Below are positions 1-9,939 of a stretch of 64,000 nt of DNA, one piece after another. Each line of letters begins with the position of its first letter. The first letter of the stretch is position 1. The notes beneath the pieces were generated by a model, which saw nothing but the letters and a program-made list of their open reading frames with translations, did not search any database and had not been told where the DNA came from. The DNA is from Massilia sp. CFBP 13721 (GTDB taxonomy: Bacteria; Pseudomonadota; Gammaproteobacteria; Burkholderiales; Burkholderiaceae_D), in assembly GCF_014842025.1 (NCBI RefSeq), contig NZ_JACYUY010000009.1, positions 1-64,000 on the forward strand. The letters run 5' to 3'. The translations under genes were made by a program, and so were the position numbers.

Positions 1-40
1 GCCAGCGTTCAATCTGAGCCAGGATCAAACTCTTCAGTTT
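1..40 (-). rRNA. rrs: 16S ribosomal RNA, 5' end (partial)
   Basis: The reverse complement reads AAACTGAAGAGTTTGATCC followed by TGGCTCAGATTGAACGCTGG, the universal start of bacterial 16S rRNA. Only the first 40 bases are inside the window; the rest of the operon continues to the left. The mature 5' end is placed by homology at position 40. Confidence 0.97.
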
Positions 41-427
41 AATCTCTGTTTGTCGAAACCAGATTGCTCCGGTTTCGAACCCCTCCCATTGGTCGGGGTT
101 CGCTCACTCAAGATACTGACCGTCATCTCATTGCTGAGACAACGCTTAATACTTTTGTGAACATTTGATAATTTAAGTAATCAGTGACCGAAGTCACTGG
201 CACCTTCATCAAACGCCCACACTTATCGACTGTTAATTTTTAAAGAACTTTATTCGGTACTGCCTACTGTATTCTGCGAATCGTTTTGTTCGTCAGCAGC
301 AGAGGAAGAAGAGTATGAAGCAATTTCTGATTCTCGTCAACTTCTTTTTTGCTACACCGCAGTACTTTGCAGTGCCTTGCTTTAACTTCAACTACTTGAT
401 TTCGTTGTCGTTTTTGCGAGGAGGCGA
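41..427 (-). promoter_or_regulatory. rRNA operon leader with boxA-like antitermination signal
   Basis: This is the transcribed spacer between the rrn promoter and 16S. Around 228-256 the minus strand carries GTTCTTTAAAAATTAACAG, which matches the boxA/leader block found before 16S in betaproteobacteria and is expected to recruit the Nus antitermination complex. The segment from about 45 to 225 forms complementary arms for 16S 5' processing, for example the GTGCCAGTGACTTCGGTCAC hairpin near 183-202. No coding region is seen here. Confidence 0.75.
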
Positions 428-457
428 ATTATAGCGAAGGCCGGCCGAGGTCTGCAA
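428..457 (-). promoter_or_regulatory. Sigma-70 promoter of the rRNA operon
   Basis: On the minus strand a perfect -10 hexamer TATAAT lies at 433-428 and a TTGCAG -35 at 457-452, with an 18-base spacer. A GC-rich discriminator follows (TCGCCTCCTCGC), as is usual at growth-rate-controlled rRNA promoters. The promoter sits only about 30 bases beyond the stop codon of the preceding gene. Confidence 0.75.
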
Positions 458-489
458 GTGCTTTCTTGCGGTGCCCCATCGTGCCCGGC

Positions 490-3400
490 TCAGTCGAGCG
501 TTACCCCCATCAGGCCGATCACGACGTCGTTCGCCAGAGTGCGCAACTCCAGTTGCTTCAACGGCTTGTTGCGGTCGAGCGGCATCTCGAGCACCGTCGC
601 CGCGCCGCCGTCGATCCTTCCCTGCGGTGCCTGCGGCAGCGCCGCCGGCTCAAGCACCCGCACCCGCGCCGTCTTCAAATCGACCCGTACCGGCAACGCT
701 GCGCAATAAGGGAACTGGTAATCGTCGATGAAGTAATCCTGCTCGATCGGCCACCAGTTGTCGGGATTGCGCAAGGCCAGGCGCGCGCGCGTGCCGTCGG
801 CGTAGCTGACGACGACCTCGCCGTTGTCGATGCGGCTCTGCATGGCATTGCTCGAACCGGCCATCAGCAGGTAGAGGCGCCCGGCCTTGCCCTGCAGCGG
901 CACGGTGGCCTGTGTTGGATAATTGTCCCACCGGGAGGTAAACAGGACGTTCGGCACGCCAGCCGCCGCCGGCGTGGCGAAGCTCAGGCCGTTCGGTAGG
1001 CGCAGCGTGCCGCCCTGCGCACGCAGGCCCCTATCGTCGATCGCGGCCATGGAGTTTACATGTCCGGCCCAGGCGCCGATTCCCTGCGCGGGCAGCGCCA
1101 GCGACACGAACGGCGAACGCGGCGACAGGTACTTGTTGGGCTTGAACAGCTCGGTCACGCGGTCGTTGAACAGCGGCGCCAGGTCGACATGGCGCGGCCA
1201 CACCGGCGCAGCCCGGGTCCACGATGCCGCCTGCGGTTGGCATGCCGTCTGCGCCGCCTGTGGCGCCGCCGCAGGCTGCCACCAGGCGAAATCGCCCTGG
1301 CGGCGCTGCCCGAAACCATCGCGCAGCACCGTGTTGCCGACAGTCGGCGCCCGCGTGTCGATGGGCTGGCCACGCCATTCGATGGCGAGCTCGACTTGGC
1401 GCGCGAACGGCAGCACGACACGCAGGCGCGGCGCGAATACTTCGTCCGCGCTCATGCTCCAGCGCACCGGCTTGCCGTTCGCCAGCACCGACTTCACCCG
1501 GTCGCTTGGCGCCGGCAATTCGAGCACCAGGCGCGTGAAGGTGGCGGCCGGCTGTTCGACGGTCCAGCGCTCCATCATGCCGGCGCGTCTGAACGCTACC
1601 GTCACGCCCGGATGACGCAGGCTGGCGTGCTCCCATTCGCGCGGAAGGCCGGGGCGTACCAGCAGCGTCCTGTCGAGGGCGTCCGGACGCACGCCGAACA
1701 GGCCTTCCACCAGGGTGCGCGCCATCACGCCCGTGCCGTCGGCGAAATCGCGCTGGGCTTCGCGCCGGTATACGTCGAGGTAATTCATGCTGCCGATGTT
1801 CCCCGGCGAGATGCCCATATAGAGGCTGGCCAGCAGCGCGCCCTTGGCCAGCTCGAAGGCGCTGTCGCTGCGTCCGGCCTGCCAACTCGCCAGCGCGGTG
1901 TGCAGCACCTCGCCCATCACCACATTATTGATGGACCACGAATACGGCATCCAGTCGGTGCTCGGCAGCACGCGATAGGGCCGGTCGGCCGGCACGCCCG
2001 GCCCTTCGACCGGGATCGCCCTGCGGTTGCGCTCCACGTCCAGCGCCATGCGCGCGCCCTCGAGGCGGTTCGGCACCTGCGAATCGAGCGTGTGATAGTA
2101 CGTCCACAAGCCATAGCTGGGGTGCAGCAGCCCATTCCCGAGCAGGTCGCGGTACTCGGCGAAGGCGCCGCGCTCCGGCATCCACAGATGGGACCGCATG
2201 GCGCGCCCGATGCGTTCCGCTTCGAGCTGGTACGGCTTCGGGTCCTTGCCGAGCAGCGCCGCGATGCGCGCCGCCATATGGTTGTGCCAGGCATTGTAGG
2301 CCGAGGCATGGGCCGCACCGCCGCCGTTGTAATACAGGTCGTCGCTGGCCCAGATTGCGGCATAGCCTTCGTACAGCGGCAGTTTGGCGGGACCGGGTTG
2401 CTGTCCAAATTCGCGCCGGAACAGGCGCCGCTCCCACGCCAGGTGGCGTTCCAGCACCGGCCACACCGCCCGGGCATAGTCGATATCGCCGGTCCACAGC
2501 AGGTGGCGCAGCATCGCGTCGATGAAGCCGACGTTCATGTCGTAATGCGAGCGGCTCATGTCGCCATTGCTGTGCAGGCCGCCCTCGTTGCGCGCCAGGT
2601 TGCTCGCGGCGTCGGCCGGCGGCAATCGCGCCGGCACGGGTTCGGTATTCTGGCGCGCCGTCCATTCGTCGAGGTTGCGGCGCGCGCGCCCGTGCCAGCC
2701 CAGGGCATCGAGTGCATAGGGCCCGCGCCAGCCCAGCAGCTTGGTGCGCCAGGCGATGGCGCCGTGCATGATCGCGCCCTGCTCTTCGTCCCACACGGCG
2801 TCGGCGGCGACGTTGAGCGCGCCCATGGCCGCATTGATGTAGGGGTCGGGCGTGTCGATGCGCACCCGGCCGCGCACTGCTGCGAAGTGGTCGAGGGCGT
2901 CGGCGAAGCGCGGCGCCAGTTCACCCGGCGCGAAAGCAGGCGCGCCGGCCAGCGCCGTCGCGGCATCGCTGGTACTGCCCGCCTCGCGGTAGACGGCCAG
3001 TTCGCCCGCCTTTTTGCTCCTGGTGACCTGGAAGGCCAGGTCGATCGCTTGTGCGCCCAGCGGCACGCGCCCAAGCGCCACCTGGCCGTCGCTGCCTCCG
3101 TCGGCATCCGCCGCGGCGGCCAGCAATTCCGGCAGGTCGTCCCAGCGGGCGGCGGGGGCGCTGATGACCTGCGGCCGGAAGGAAGCAGTAGCCGTGATGT
3201 CGGCGCGCTCGTTGGTGACGATGAAACCGTGCTCGCGCAGGCCGACCCTGCTGCCGCGCGCGTGCGCAGGGGCGAACTGGAAGTACTGGCTGATCGGCAC
3301 GTCCTCGGTGCCGATGTCGCCGCCGCGCCGGCCGCGCGCGCCGTTGCCGGGCCCGAAAGCGAATACCAGTTCGCTCGACGCGGGCAGCGACTCGCCGCGC

Positions 3401-3888
3401 ACCCGCAGCGCCAGGCCCTCGACCGCCGCGTAGGCCACGGCGGACAGCATGATGCGCCCGCCGGCGCCGAGCAGCGGATCGGCGATTTCGTAATGCAGCT
3501 CGCCCGGCCGATAGCGCGTGACGATGCTGCGCGCCCCGTGCAGCCAGAGGGTCCCGGCCGGGGTCCTGATGCCGAGGCGGACGTTGCCGCCGCGTCCGGG
3601 GAGGTAGAGCGAGAATTCGGGACGGTCGCCGCCATCGACGCGAAAACCCGTATTCCCTCCGTAGAGCGGCCGGTTGAAGAACTCGGCGCCATTTTCGATC
3701 ACGAAATCCGCGCCGTCAGGCCGGTAGCGCAAGGGACGCGCCACCTGGCCGGCAAGATTCGGGCGGGCGACCGCGACGCCGGGCTTGTAGGCGGCAGCTT
3801 CGGCCACGGCCTGGGCATCGACCTCGCCGCCGGCGAGCATCCCGAGTATCAGCAGCGAAACGGCGAGGGGCGCAGGCTTGTTCGTCAT
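490..3888 (-). CDS. Secreted DUF4450-type six-hairpin glycosidase-like protein
   Basis: An 1132-residue protein with a signal peptide (hydrophobic stretch ending VDAQA near residue 27). Residues about 40-240 resemble the DUF4450 beta-rich N-terminal domain. Residues about 345-720 are rich in aromatic and acidic motifs typical of (alpha/alpha)6 six-hairpin glycosidases, such as GGLHSNGDMSRSHYD and SDDLYYNGGGAAHASAYNAW. The remainder is a beta-rich C-terminal part with a TLTV-like immunoglobulin or carbohydrate-binding character. The ATG at 3888 was chosen over an upstream one because GGAGGA lies 7 bases before it. It stands divergent from the sigma factor gene and next to pectin genes, so a role in degrading pectic side chains is inferred. 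Substrate and catalytic residues are not known from sequence alone. Confidence 0.8.
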   Translation of the reverse strand: MTNKPAPLAVSLLILGMLAGGEVDAQAVAEAAAYKPGVAVARPNLAGQVARPLRYRPDGADFVIENGAEFFNRPLYGGNTGFRVDGGDRPEFSLYLPGRGGNVRLGIRTPAGTLWLHGARSIVTRYRPGELHYEIADPLLGAGGRIMLSAVAYAAVEGLALRVRGESLPASSELVFAFGPGNGARGRRGGDIGTEDVPISQYFQFAPAHARGSRVGLREHGFIVTNERADITATASFRPQVISAPAARWDDLPELLAAAADADGGSDGQVALGRVPLGAQAIDLAFQVTRSKKAGELAVYREAGSTSDAATALAGAPAFAPGELAPRFADALDHFAAVRGRVRIDTPDPYINAAMGALNVAADAVWDEEQGAIMHGAIAWRTKLLGWRGPYALDALGWHGRARRNLDEWTARQNTEPVPARLPPADAASNLARNEGGLHSNGDMSRSHYDMNVGFIDAMLRHLLWTGDIDYARAVWPVLERHLAWERRLFRREFGQQPGPAKLPLYEGYAAIWASDDLYYNGGGAAHASAYNAWHNHMAARIAALLGKDPKPYQLEAERIGRAMRSHLWMPERGAFAEYRDLLGNGLLHPSYGLWTYYHTLDSQVPNRLEGARMALDVERNRRAIPVEGPGVPADRPYRVLPSTDWMPYSWSINNVVMGEVLHTALASWQAGRSDSAFELAKGALLASLYMGISPGNIGSMNYLDVYRREAQRDFADGTGVMARTLVEGLFGVRPDALDRTLLVRPGLPREWEHASLRHPGVTVAFRRAGMMERWTVEQPAATFTRLVLELPAPSDRVKSVLANGKPVRWSMSADEVFAPRLRVVLPFARQVELAIEWRGQPIDTRAPTVGNTVLRDGFGQRRQGDFAWWQPAAAPQAAQTACQPQAASWTRAAPVWPRHVDLAPLFNDRVTELFKPNKYLSPRSPFVSLALPAQGIGAWAGHVNSMAAIDDRGLRAQGGTLRLPNGLSFATPAAAGVPNVLFTSRWDNYPTQATVPLQGKAGRLYLLMAGSSNAMQSRIDNGEVVVSYADGTRARLALRNPDNWWPIEQDYFIDDYQFPYCAALPVRVDLKTARVRVLEPAALPQAPQGRIDGGAATVLEMPLDRNKPLKQLELRTLANDVVIGLMGVTLD

Positions 3889-4074
3889 CGGTTCATCCTC
3901 CGGTCGTGGTATCGGCAAGTAATATAGAGAAGGCGTTGTTATTTGCCCGATCCGGCGGATAAATACTCATCATGTTGAGCGAGTGAATAATCGACGCAAA
4001 ATAAAAGCAAAACAAGCCGAGGAAAAAGTTATCGTGCTCGTCTTAACTGATAGCAGTGACATAAAGAGCGCGCT

Positions 4075-4671
4075 ATGGATACTCGGGTCGTCGATTGGCT
4101 GACAATAAACTTTCTGCCCCACGAGGCGGAATTGCGGCGCATGCTGCGCCGCGTCTGCACCGGCCCGGCGGAAATCGACGACGTGGTGCAGGAAACCTGT
4201 TGCCGGATCCTGTCGATGGCAAGCCTCGACTCAATCCGCGATCCGAAGCCGTTCGTATTTCGCGCCGCGAAAAACATCGTCCTCGACCGCATCAAGCGCG
4301 ATGCGGTCGTCAGGATCGACACCATCGCCAATCTCGACGAACTCGATATTGCGGACACGGCGCCCACGCCGGAGCGCGTCGTATTTGCGCGCTCGGAACT
4401 GAGCTGGGTGATCGGGCTGGTCGCCAAGCTGCCGGACCGCTGCAAATCGGTATTCCGCGCGCGCAGGATACAAGGCATGTCGCAGCAGGAAACCGCCGAC
4501 GCCCTTGGCCTGACCGATGGCGTGGTCGAACACGAAATGATGAAGGGTATGCGGCTGATGTCGGAAATGATTGCCAGGAATGGAATGGAACCCGGAAACG
4601 CCGAGACAGCGGCGGATAACGGGGCCGTTCCCAAAAAACGCACAGCTAAAAAAAGCAATGTCAACGATTGA
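4075..4671 (+). CDS. ECF RNA polymerase sigma factor (FecI-like)
   Basis: A 198-residue sigma-70 family extracytoplasmic-function factor. Region 2 spans about residues 12-82, with the DDVVQETCCRIL and FRAAKNIVLDRIKR core-binding and -10 recognition helices. Region 4 spans about 115-165, with LPDRCKSVFRARRIQGMSQQ forming the start of the -35 helix-turn-helix. The gene overlaps the FecR gene by 14 bases, and a TonB-dependent receptor with an STN signalling domain follows. This is the standard FecI/FecR/FecA cell-surface signalling order, so it should drive transcription of the receptor and downstream genes when the ligand is bound. The C-terminal tail past residue 170 is Lys/Ala rich and not conserved. 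Confidence 0.9.
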   Translation: MDTRVVDWLTINFLPHEAELRRMLRRVCTGPAEIDDVVQETCCRILSMASLDSIRDPKPFVFRAAKNIVLDRIKRDAVVRIDTIANLDELDIADTAPTPERVVFARSELSWVIGLVAKLPDRCKSVFRARRIQGMSQQETADALGLTDGVVEHEMMKGMRLMSEMIARNGMEPGNAETAADNGAVPKKRTAKKSNVND

Positions 4672-5629
4672 TAACGAAGCCTTCGAATGGGTAGCGCGCA
4701 ACCATGCGCGCGGCCTGAGCGACCTCGAGACTGCGCAATTTGACGCGTGGTACGCCGCCGATACGCGCCATCGTGGCGCCTATGCCCGCGCCATGGCGAT
4801 TTACAACGCGATCAACCTGGCGACGGTGCCGCAAGCGGTCGCGGCCGAAGTCCCGCCGGCAGCGCAAGGGCGTCCCCGCTCCACGCGTTCATGGATCATG
4901 GCTGGGGCAATGGCGGCCTGTCTTGCGCTGGCGTTCGGGACGTTCAATCTTGTCGCCGTACGCGCAGACAAGGTGCTGACCACGGCGAAAGGCGAGTTCC
5001 GCAAGGTGCCGCTGCAGGACAAATCGATCGCGACCATCAACGGCAGCAGCCGGATCGAGGTCGACTTCTCGGACAAACAACGCAGAATCAACCTGCGCAA
5101 GGGCGAAGCCTGGTTCGAAGTGGCCAAGGACAAATCCAAACCCTTTGTCGTCGAAGCCGGCGATGCGCGCGTCAGGGCGGTCGGCACCGCTTTCTCGGTG
5201 CGCCGCTTCGCGAACGGCACCGAGGTGCTGGTCACCGAAGGCACGGTCGAGGTCTGGAGCCGGCAGCACAAGGCGCAGCGGCGCCGGCTGGTTGCCGGAG
5301 AACGCGCCTTCCTGGCGCAGGCGGCAAGCGCCATTGCGCCGATTACCATCACCCGCCAGCCTGCCGAAGTGGATCGGAAACTCGCATGGCGCGAAGGTAA
5401 TGTGGTCCTGAAAAACCAGACCCTGGACGATGCGGTGGCGGACTTCAACCGTTACAGCCCACGCGCGATCGTCATCGTGGACGCCGCCCTGCGCGAAAAG
5501 CGCCTGTTCGGCCAATACAAACTCGATGCCCCGGAATTGTTTGCGCGCGACGTCAGCACGGTGCTCGATGTCCCGATCGTGATTACCGCGGACACGATAT
5601 ACATCGGCCAGGCAAAAGACGGTATTTGA
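4658..5629 (+). CDS. FecR-family anti-sigma factor
   Basis: A 323-residue membrane regulator. Residues about 5-50 form the cytoplasmic FecR_N/DUF4880 domain that binds the sigma factor (EAFEWVARNHARGLSDLE). One transmembrane helix lies near 80-100 (SWIMAGAMAACLALAFGTF). Residues about 105-205 form the periplasmic FecR domain (LRKGEAWFEVAKDKSKPFVV, VGTAFSVRR). The C-terminal part resembles the DUF4974/STN-like fold that contacts the receptor. The ATG at 4658 is preferred over upstream starts because the DUF4880 fold begins there; it overlaps the end of the sigma gene by 14 bases, which suggests translational coupling. It should hold the sigma factor inactive until the STN domain of the adjacent receptor signals. 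Confidence 0.9.
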   Translation: MSTIDNEAFEWVARNHARGLSDLETAQFDAWYAADTRHRGAYARAMAIYNAINLATVPQAVAAEVPPAAQGRPRSTRSWIMAGAMAACLALAFGTFNLVAVRADKVLTTAKGEFRKVPLQDKSIATINGSSRIEVDFSDKQRRINLRKGEAWFEVAKDKSKPFVVEAGDARVRAVGTAFSVRRFANGTEVLVTEGTVEVWSRQHKAQRRRLVAGERAFLAQAASAIAPITITRQPAEVDRKLAWREGNVVLKNQTLDDAVADFNRYSPRAIVIVDAALREKRLFGQYKLDAPELFARDVSTVLDVPIVITADTIYIGQAKDGI

Positions 5630-5683
5630 ATTACGGTATCCGATGCGCCATGCCTGAACATTCAGTGCTTATTCAATCGGTCA

Positions 5684-5717
5684 ATCCGGACGTATCCAGG
5701 CGCGTCCGGATTTTTTT
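5684..5717 (+). terminator. Rho-independent terminator after the sigma/anti-sigma pair
   Basis: A perfect 9-bp stem (ATCCGGACG at 5684-5692 with CGTCCGGAT at 5703-5711) and a 10-base loop are followed by a run of seven T. It separates the regulatory pair from the receptor gene, implying that the receptor has its own promoter in 5718-5890. Confidence 0.88.
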
Positions 5718-5902
5718 ATTCATGGCGCATATTCCAATCCTGCCGCCGGATTCGGGCGATATTGCCAAGGAGAGCGCGTCAATACAATCATATTCTTGAG
5801 CGTTTAATTGTTTTATCCGCAAGGCTTGAGGAAGAGGCTTTCGTCGGCAGTCTTTGATATTAACGGGGCAGCATAGCCTCGATCAGATTAGAGGAGATGT
5901 GC

Positions 5903-8900
5903 ATGTTTTCCATGCACCCAAGCGCTTTTGCGGCGGGGATGATCCTGGCCGTGAGCGCAGTAGCGCATGCGGGCACGCCGAGTGTCCAGGAATCGCCACG
6001 GCCATTCAGTATACGCGCCGGTGCGGCGACCGATTCCATTCCGGAATTCGCGCGCCAGGCCGGCATCAATATATTGACGTCGGCCGATATCCTGGAAGGC
6101 GTGCGCACCAATGCATTGACGGGAACATTCGTCATCTCCGAGGCAGTCGAGCGGCTGCTGCAGTGCACTAATCTGGTCGGCAGGGTGAGCAGCAGCGGCA
6201 CCGTGGTGATGTTAAGGCGTACGCCGGGTTCCTCCGGAAACGACACCAACGACTCGATGATATCGGAAGAGACAATGACGAAGAATAAACTCCCCAGCCA
6301 GCGCAAAGCGACATGCGTGGCCGTATCGGCCGCCGTGCTGATCATGGGCGCCCAGGCGCCCGCCGCCCAGGCACAGACACAGACACAGGCACAGGCACAG
6401 CCACAGACACAGGCTGGCGCGCAGGGCCCGGCAGCGCCGGATGGCACGGTCAGCGAGGAGGGACAGCCGATCCACCAGGTGAAGGTGGTCGCCACGCGCG
6501 CATCGCAGCAATCGAGCATCGATCGCAAGAAGAACGCCGCCACCGCGATCGATTCGATCGTCGCCGAAGACGTCGGCTCGCTCCCGGACCGTAATATCGG
6601 CGAAGCGATCTCGCGCATCGCCGGCATTTCGCTCGACCGCGGCGAATTCGGCGAAGGCGTCAGCGTCGCCGTGCGCGGCAATGGCCCCGACCTGACCCGG
6701 GTCGAGCTCGATGGCCAGGCCGTGCAGTCTCCCGGCGGCAGCGACTTTGGGGAGACCCCCGGCGAAGGGCGCGCGGTCGAGTTCCGCCAATTGTCGGCCG
6801 ACCTGATCAAGAGCGTCGACGTGGTGAAGGGTTCAACCGCCGACATGACCGAAGGCGCGCTCGGCGGCGGCATTATCATCAAGACCCGCACCGGCCTTGA
6901 CTTCAAGAAGCCATTCGCCTCGCTGCGCGTGGCCGCCACCCAGGGCAATCTGAACAAGAAGTGGGAGCCGGACGCCAACCTCATTCTCTCGAATAAATTC
7001 ATGGACGGCCGGCTCGGCGTCCTGGTCAACGCCTCGTCCACCACGTTGCACAACGAAGGCCACGTGGCCCACGTGTCGGGCGCCAGGCAGGGCTATTACC
7101 GCATTTACGACTTCGACAACTCGCCCGAGAAGACGTTCACCTTCCAGCCGGGCACGGTCAATATGGACGACCCATCGGTCCACTTGCCCCTGACCCAATC
7201 GGCACTGACCGGCGGCGGCTTTTTCAATTCGGCCACGCCGCTCGACCTGATCACCCGCTCGGCGCAGGCCCAGAGCAAGGAAGCCTGCAACACGACCTTT
7301 CCCGCCCTCACCACCGCCGAGCTCAATCGGCTCACCAGCGGGGCCCGCACCGGCGCCCAGAACGCACGCAGCGCCGAGCGCAACACCTGCCTGAACCAGT
7401 GGAATGACTACACCCCGTCGGGGCCGCGTTACGCGATCAAGCGCGAAATCGACCGCCGCAAGAACCTGGACTTGCGCGCCGACTTCAAGGTCAACAACGA
7501 ACTGACCGTGTATGCCAAGGGCAGTTACAACAAGCGCCACAACGACCTCAATCAGCTGGCTTTCTCGATGGGGAATTTCTCGATCCCGAACGGCGTGGTC
7601 AACGTCGAGCCGGGCTCGGTGGTCGTCGACGCCAACCACCACGTGACGCAGTACACCTTCAATAACACCGCCACCAACGGCGTGGCCAAGACCGACCAGA
7701 TGCATGGTATCGGCGAGACCAGCTCGCGCTACCTGCAGTTGGGCGGCAGCTTCAAGCGTGGCGGCCTGAGCGCCGAATTCTTCGTCGGGGATGCCCGGTC
7801 GGACTTCAAGCGCGGTGTCAAGAACCTGTCCTTCAACGACTATTACGGTTCCGGGACATTGAACCTGCTGCCGAACGGCCTGTGGGGCTACACCTTCCCG
7901 GGCTATGACCCGACCGACAATTCCAGCCTCGAGCGCTTCGCCATGCTGTATCCGCGCGGCGCCAGCGCCGCCCAGACCCCGAACCAGTACCTGACGGCGA
8001 CCGTTCCGGCCTACACCGCTGCGCAGCAAAACGCCGTCACCTCGTCGCCGAATGTGACCTGGGCGCCGCAGATTCGCGAGTCGGGTGAGCGCACCGCCAA
8101 GGTGGACCTGGTCTGGAGAACCGACGTGGTCCCGTTCTTCAAGAGCTTCAAGGGCGGCCTCAACCTGCGCGACACGACCTCCAGCAACTGGTCGCTGAAC
8201 GGCAGCGGCTACGTCCTGCGCGACCCGATCGGCACTTACGGAAAACCTGGCTATGTGGCACCGCTTGTCCTGCCCTCGCCCACGCTGCGCAGCACGCTGT
8301 TCGGCTGCGCCGACACGCCCGGTTCGCTCGCGCCTGGCGGCAATGCCTGCCAGTACGGCTGGATCCCGAAACCGGATATCCGCCAATCGTTCGACGGCTC
8401 GGCCGTGATGACGATGGCTCAGTTCGCCGACATGCTCAAGCAAACCATGACCATGCAAGCGACGCCAACGCGCTTCTTCAACGGCGCCAGCGACCGCCCC
8501 GAGGGCCTGATCGAAAACTGGACCCAGATCGACCTCGAGAAGATCTTCACGATGCTGAATATCCCGAACGCGAATTTCGACTGCGTCAAGCGTTGCACGG
8601 CCAACGACGGCAAGGTGTACGACCAGCCATCCCAGCTTCTGAAAGAGCGCACCGAGTCGTTCTACCTGATGGGTAACTTCGGCCTCGATCACATCCCCTT
8701 CACCACGACCCAGCTGCCGTTCGGCCTGGAACTGGAAGGCAATCTGGGCGTGCGCTACGTGCGCACCAAGATCCAGGGCTCCGGCCGCATGCAATTCACC
8801 TCGATCCACAAGACCGCCGCCTACAATCCGATCACCCGTGACGATGCGGCCGGCATCGTCACGACCAGGGTGCAGCAGTACACCGAAACCAAAGCCACCA

Positions 8901-9901
8901 CGTCCGACGTGCTGCCCAGCCTGAATCTCGCGACCTGGCTGGTGCCGGACAAGCTGGTCGTGCGCTACAGCGCTGCCAAGACCGTTGCGCGGCCACCGGT
9001 GTCACGCCTCCTGGCCTCCGGCGCCTGCGTGTATGACGAACGCCTGGAGGATGAGAACGACGAAGACGCCACCCGCTGCACCAGCGTGGTCGGCAATCCG
9101 GCGCTCCAGGCGCAGCGCAACCTCAACCAGAACCTGTCGGTCGAGTGGTATCCAAACAGGGACACCAGTATTTCCATCGCCGGCTTCCGCCAGCAGGGGA
9201 AGATCGGCGGCGCGACCACGCAAGCCGTGCCCCGCTCCGCCCTGTTTGCGGGGACCAACCTGACCGACCCCGCCACCGGAGCGTCGCTCGCTGACCTGCT
9301 GTTCGACTACTCGACCTGGATCAATGGCGCCGTTACGGGCCGCAAGGGTGTCGAGTACAGCACCAGGACCGCGTTCACCTTCCTGCCATGGCGGTTGCGC
9401 TACACCGGCTTCGACGCCAACTACAGCAAGATGCATTCGGCCACCACGACGAAGAACATCGTCGACCTGCTGACCGGTACGCCGCTGCCGCCGCAAAACG
9501 AGCCGAAGTACACCTACAACGCGGCCGTGTGGTACGACGACGGCAAGCTGTCGGCGCGCGTCGCCTTGCAGGCAGTGGCCATGACCTTCGATTGCATTGC
9601 GAACTGTGGCCAGACGTCGAGCATGAACAACTACCCGAACGTCGGTGGCGGGCGAATCGGCGTCCCCTACAATCCGGGCTCGCCGGTCTTCAAGGATGCG
9701 ACCCGCTACATCGACGCCAAGATCGCGTACAAGTTCAACCCGAACGTCGAGGTATTCGTCGAAGGCCGTAACCTGGGCAATGCAACGACCACCCTCAGCC
9801 AGGGGCCGTACACGCCATTCGCCGATGGCACGCCTGTTCTGCTGAACATGGGTTACTCGGGACGTCGCATGATGGTCGGGGTAAACTTCCGCACCATGTA
9901 A
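5903..9901 (+). CDS. TonB-dependent receptor with N-terminal STN signalling domain
   Basis: A 1332-residue outer-membrane transporter. An N-terminal signal peptide (MFSMHPSAFAAGMILAVSA) precedes an STN domain at about residues 35-107 (FSIRAGAATDSIPEFARQAG). A Gln/Ala-rich linker (QTQTQAQAQPQTQ) leads to a plug domain at about 185-320 and a long 22-strand-type barrel to the end. The start at 5903 is preferred over 5897 because GAGGAG lies 6 bases upstream. Oddly, a second complete signal-peptide-like segment (MTKNKLPSQRKATCVAVSAA) sits inside the open frame at residue 125 (ATG 6275) with its own GGAAGAG, so the gene may be a fusion or have two starts. The C-terminus (VNFRTM) lacks the usual terminal aromatic residue. 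It is probably controlled by the upstream sigma/FecR pair and likely imports pectic oligosaccharides; the substrate is inferred from neighbours only. Confidence 0.9.
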   Translation: MFSMHPSAFAAGMILAVSAVAHAGTPSVQESPRPFSIRAGAATDSIPEFARQAGINILTSADILEGVRTNALTGTFVISEAVERLLQCTNLVGRVSSSGTVVMLRRTPGSSGNDTNDSMISEETMTKNKLPSQRKATCVAVSAAVLIMGAQAPAAQAQTQTQAQAQPQTQAGAQGPAAPDGTVSEEGQPIHQVKVVATRASQQSSIDRKKNAATAIDSIVAEDVGSLPDRNIGEAISRIAGISLDRGEFGEGVSVAVRGNGPDLTRVELDGQAVQSPGGSDFGETPGEGRAVEFRQLSADLIKSVDVVKGSTADMTEGALGGGIIIKTRTGLDFKKPFASLRVAATQGNLNKKWEPDANLILSNKFMDGRLGVLVNASSTTLHNEGHVAHVSGARQGYYRIYDFDNSPEKTFTFQPGTVNMDDPSVHLPLTQSALTGGGFFNSATPLDLITRSAQAQSKEACNTTFPALTTAELNRLTSGARTGAQNARSAERNTCLNQWNDYTPSGPRYAIKREIDRRKNLDLRADFKVNNELTVYAKGSYNKRHNDLNQLAFSMGNFSIPNGVVNVEPGSVVVDANHHVTQYTFNNTATNGVAKTDQMHGIGETSSRYLQLGGSFKRGGLSAEFFVGDARSDFKRGVKNLSFNDYYGSGTLNLLPNGLWGYTFPGYDPTDNSSLERFAMLYPRGASAAQTPNQYLTATVPAYTAAQQNAVTSSPNVTWAPQIRESGERTAKVDLVWRTDVVPFFKSFKGGLNLRDTTSSNWSLNGSGYVLRDPIGTYGKPGYVAPLVLPSPTLRSTLFGCADTPGSLAPGGNACQYGWIPKPDIRQSFDGSAVMTMAQFADMLKQTMTMQATPTRFFNGASDRPEGLIENWTQIDLEKIFTMLNIPNANFDCVKRCTANDGKVYDQPSQLLKERTESFYLMGNFGLDHIPFTTTQLPFGLELEGNLGVRYVRTKIQGSGRMQFTSIHKTAAYNPITRDDAAGIVTTRVQQYTETKATTSDVLPSLNLATWLVPDKLVVRYSAAKTVARPPVSRLLASGACVYDERLEDENDEDATRCTSVVGNPALQAQRNLNQNLSVEWYPNRDTSISIAGFRQQGKIGGATTQAVPRSALFAGTNLTDPATGASLADLLFDYSTWINGAVTGRKGVEYSTRTAFTFLPWRLRYTGFDANYSKMHSATTTKNIVDLLTGTPLPPQNEPKYTYNAAVWYDDGKLSARVALQAVAMTFDCIANCGQTSSMNNYPNVGGGRIGVPYNPGSPVFKDATRYIDAKIAYKFNPNVEVFVEGRNLGNATTTLSQGPYTPFADGTPVLLNMGYSGRRMMVGVNFRTM

Positions 9902-9939
9902 GGGCGTTGAGCGTAAACGATGCAACGACAATACCACCG

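Noticed and set aside
1060..3927. Plus-strand open frame of 955 codons opposite the DUF4450 gene
   Set aside because: Same cause as above. The sense frame has a signal peptide, a Shine-Dalgarno site and a recognisable fold; the antisense frame has none.
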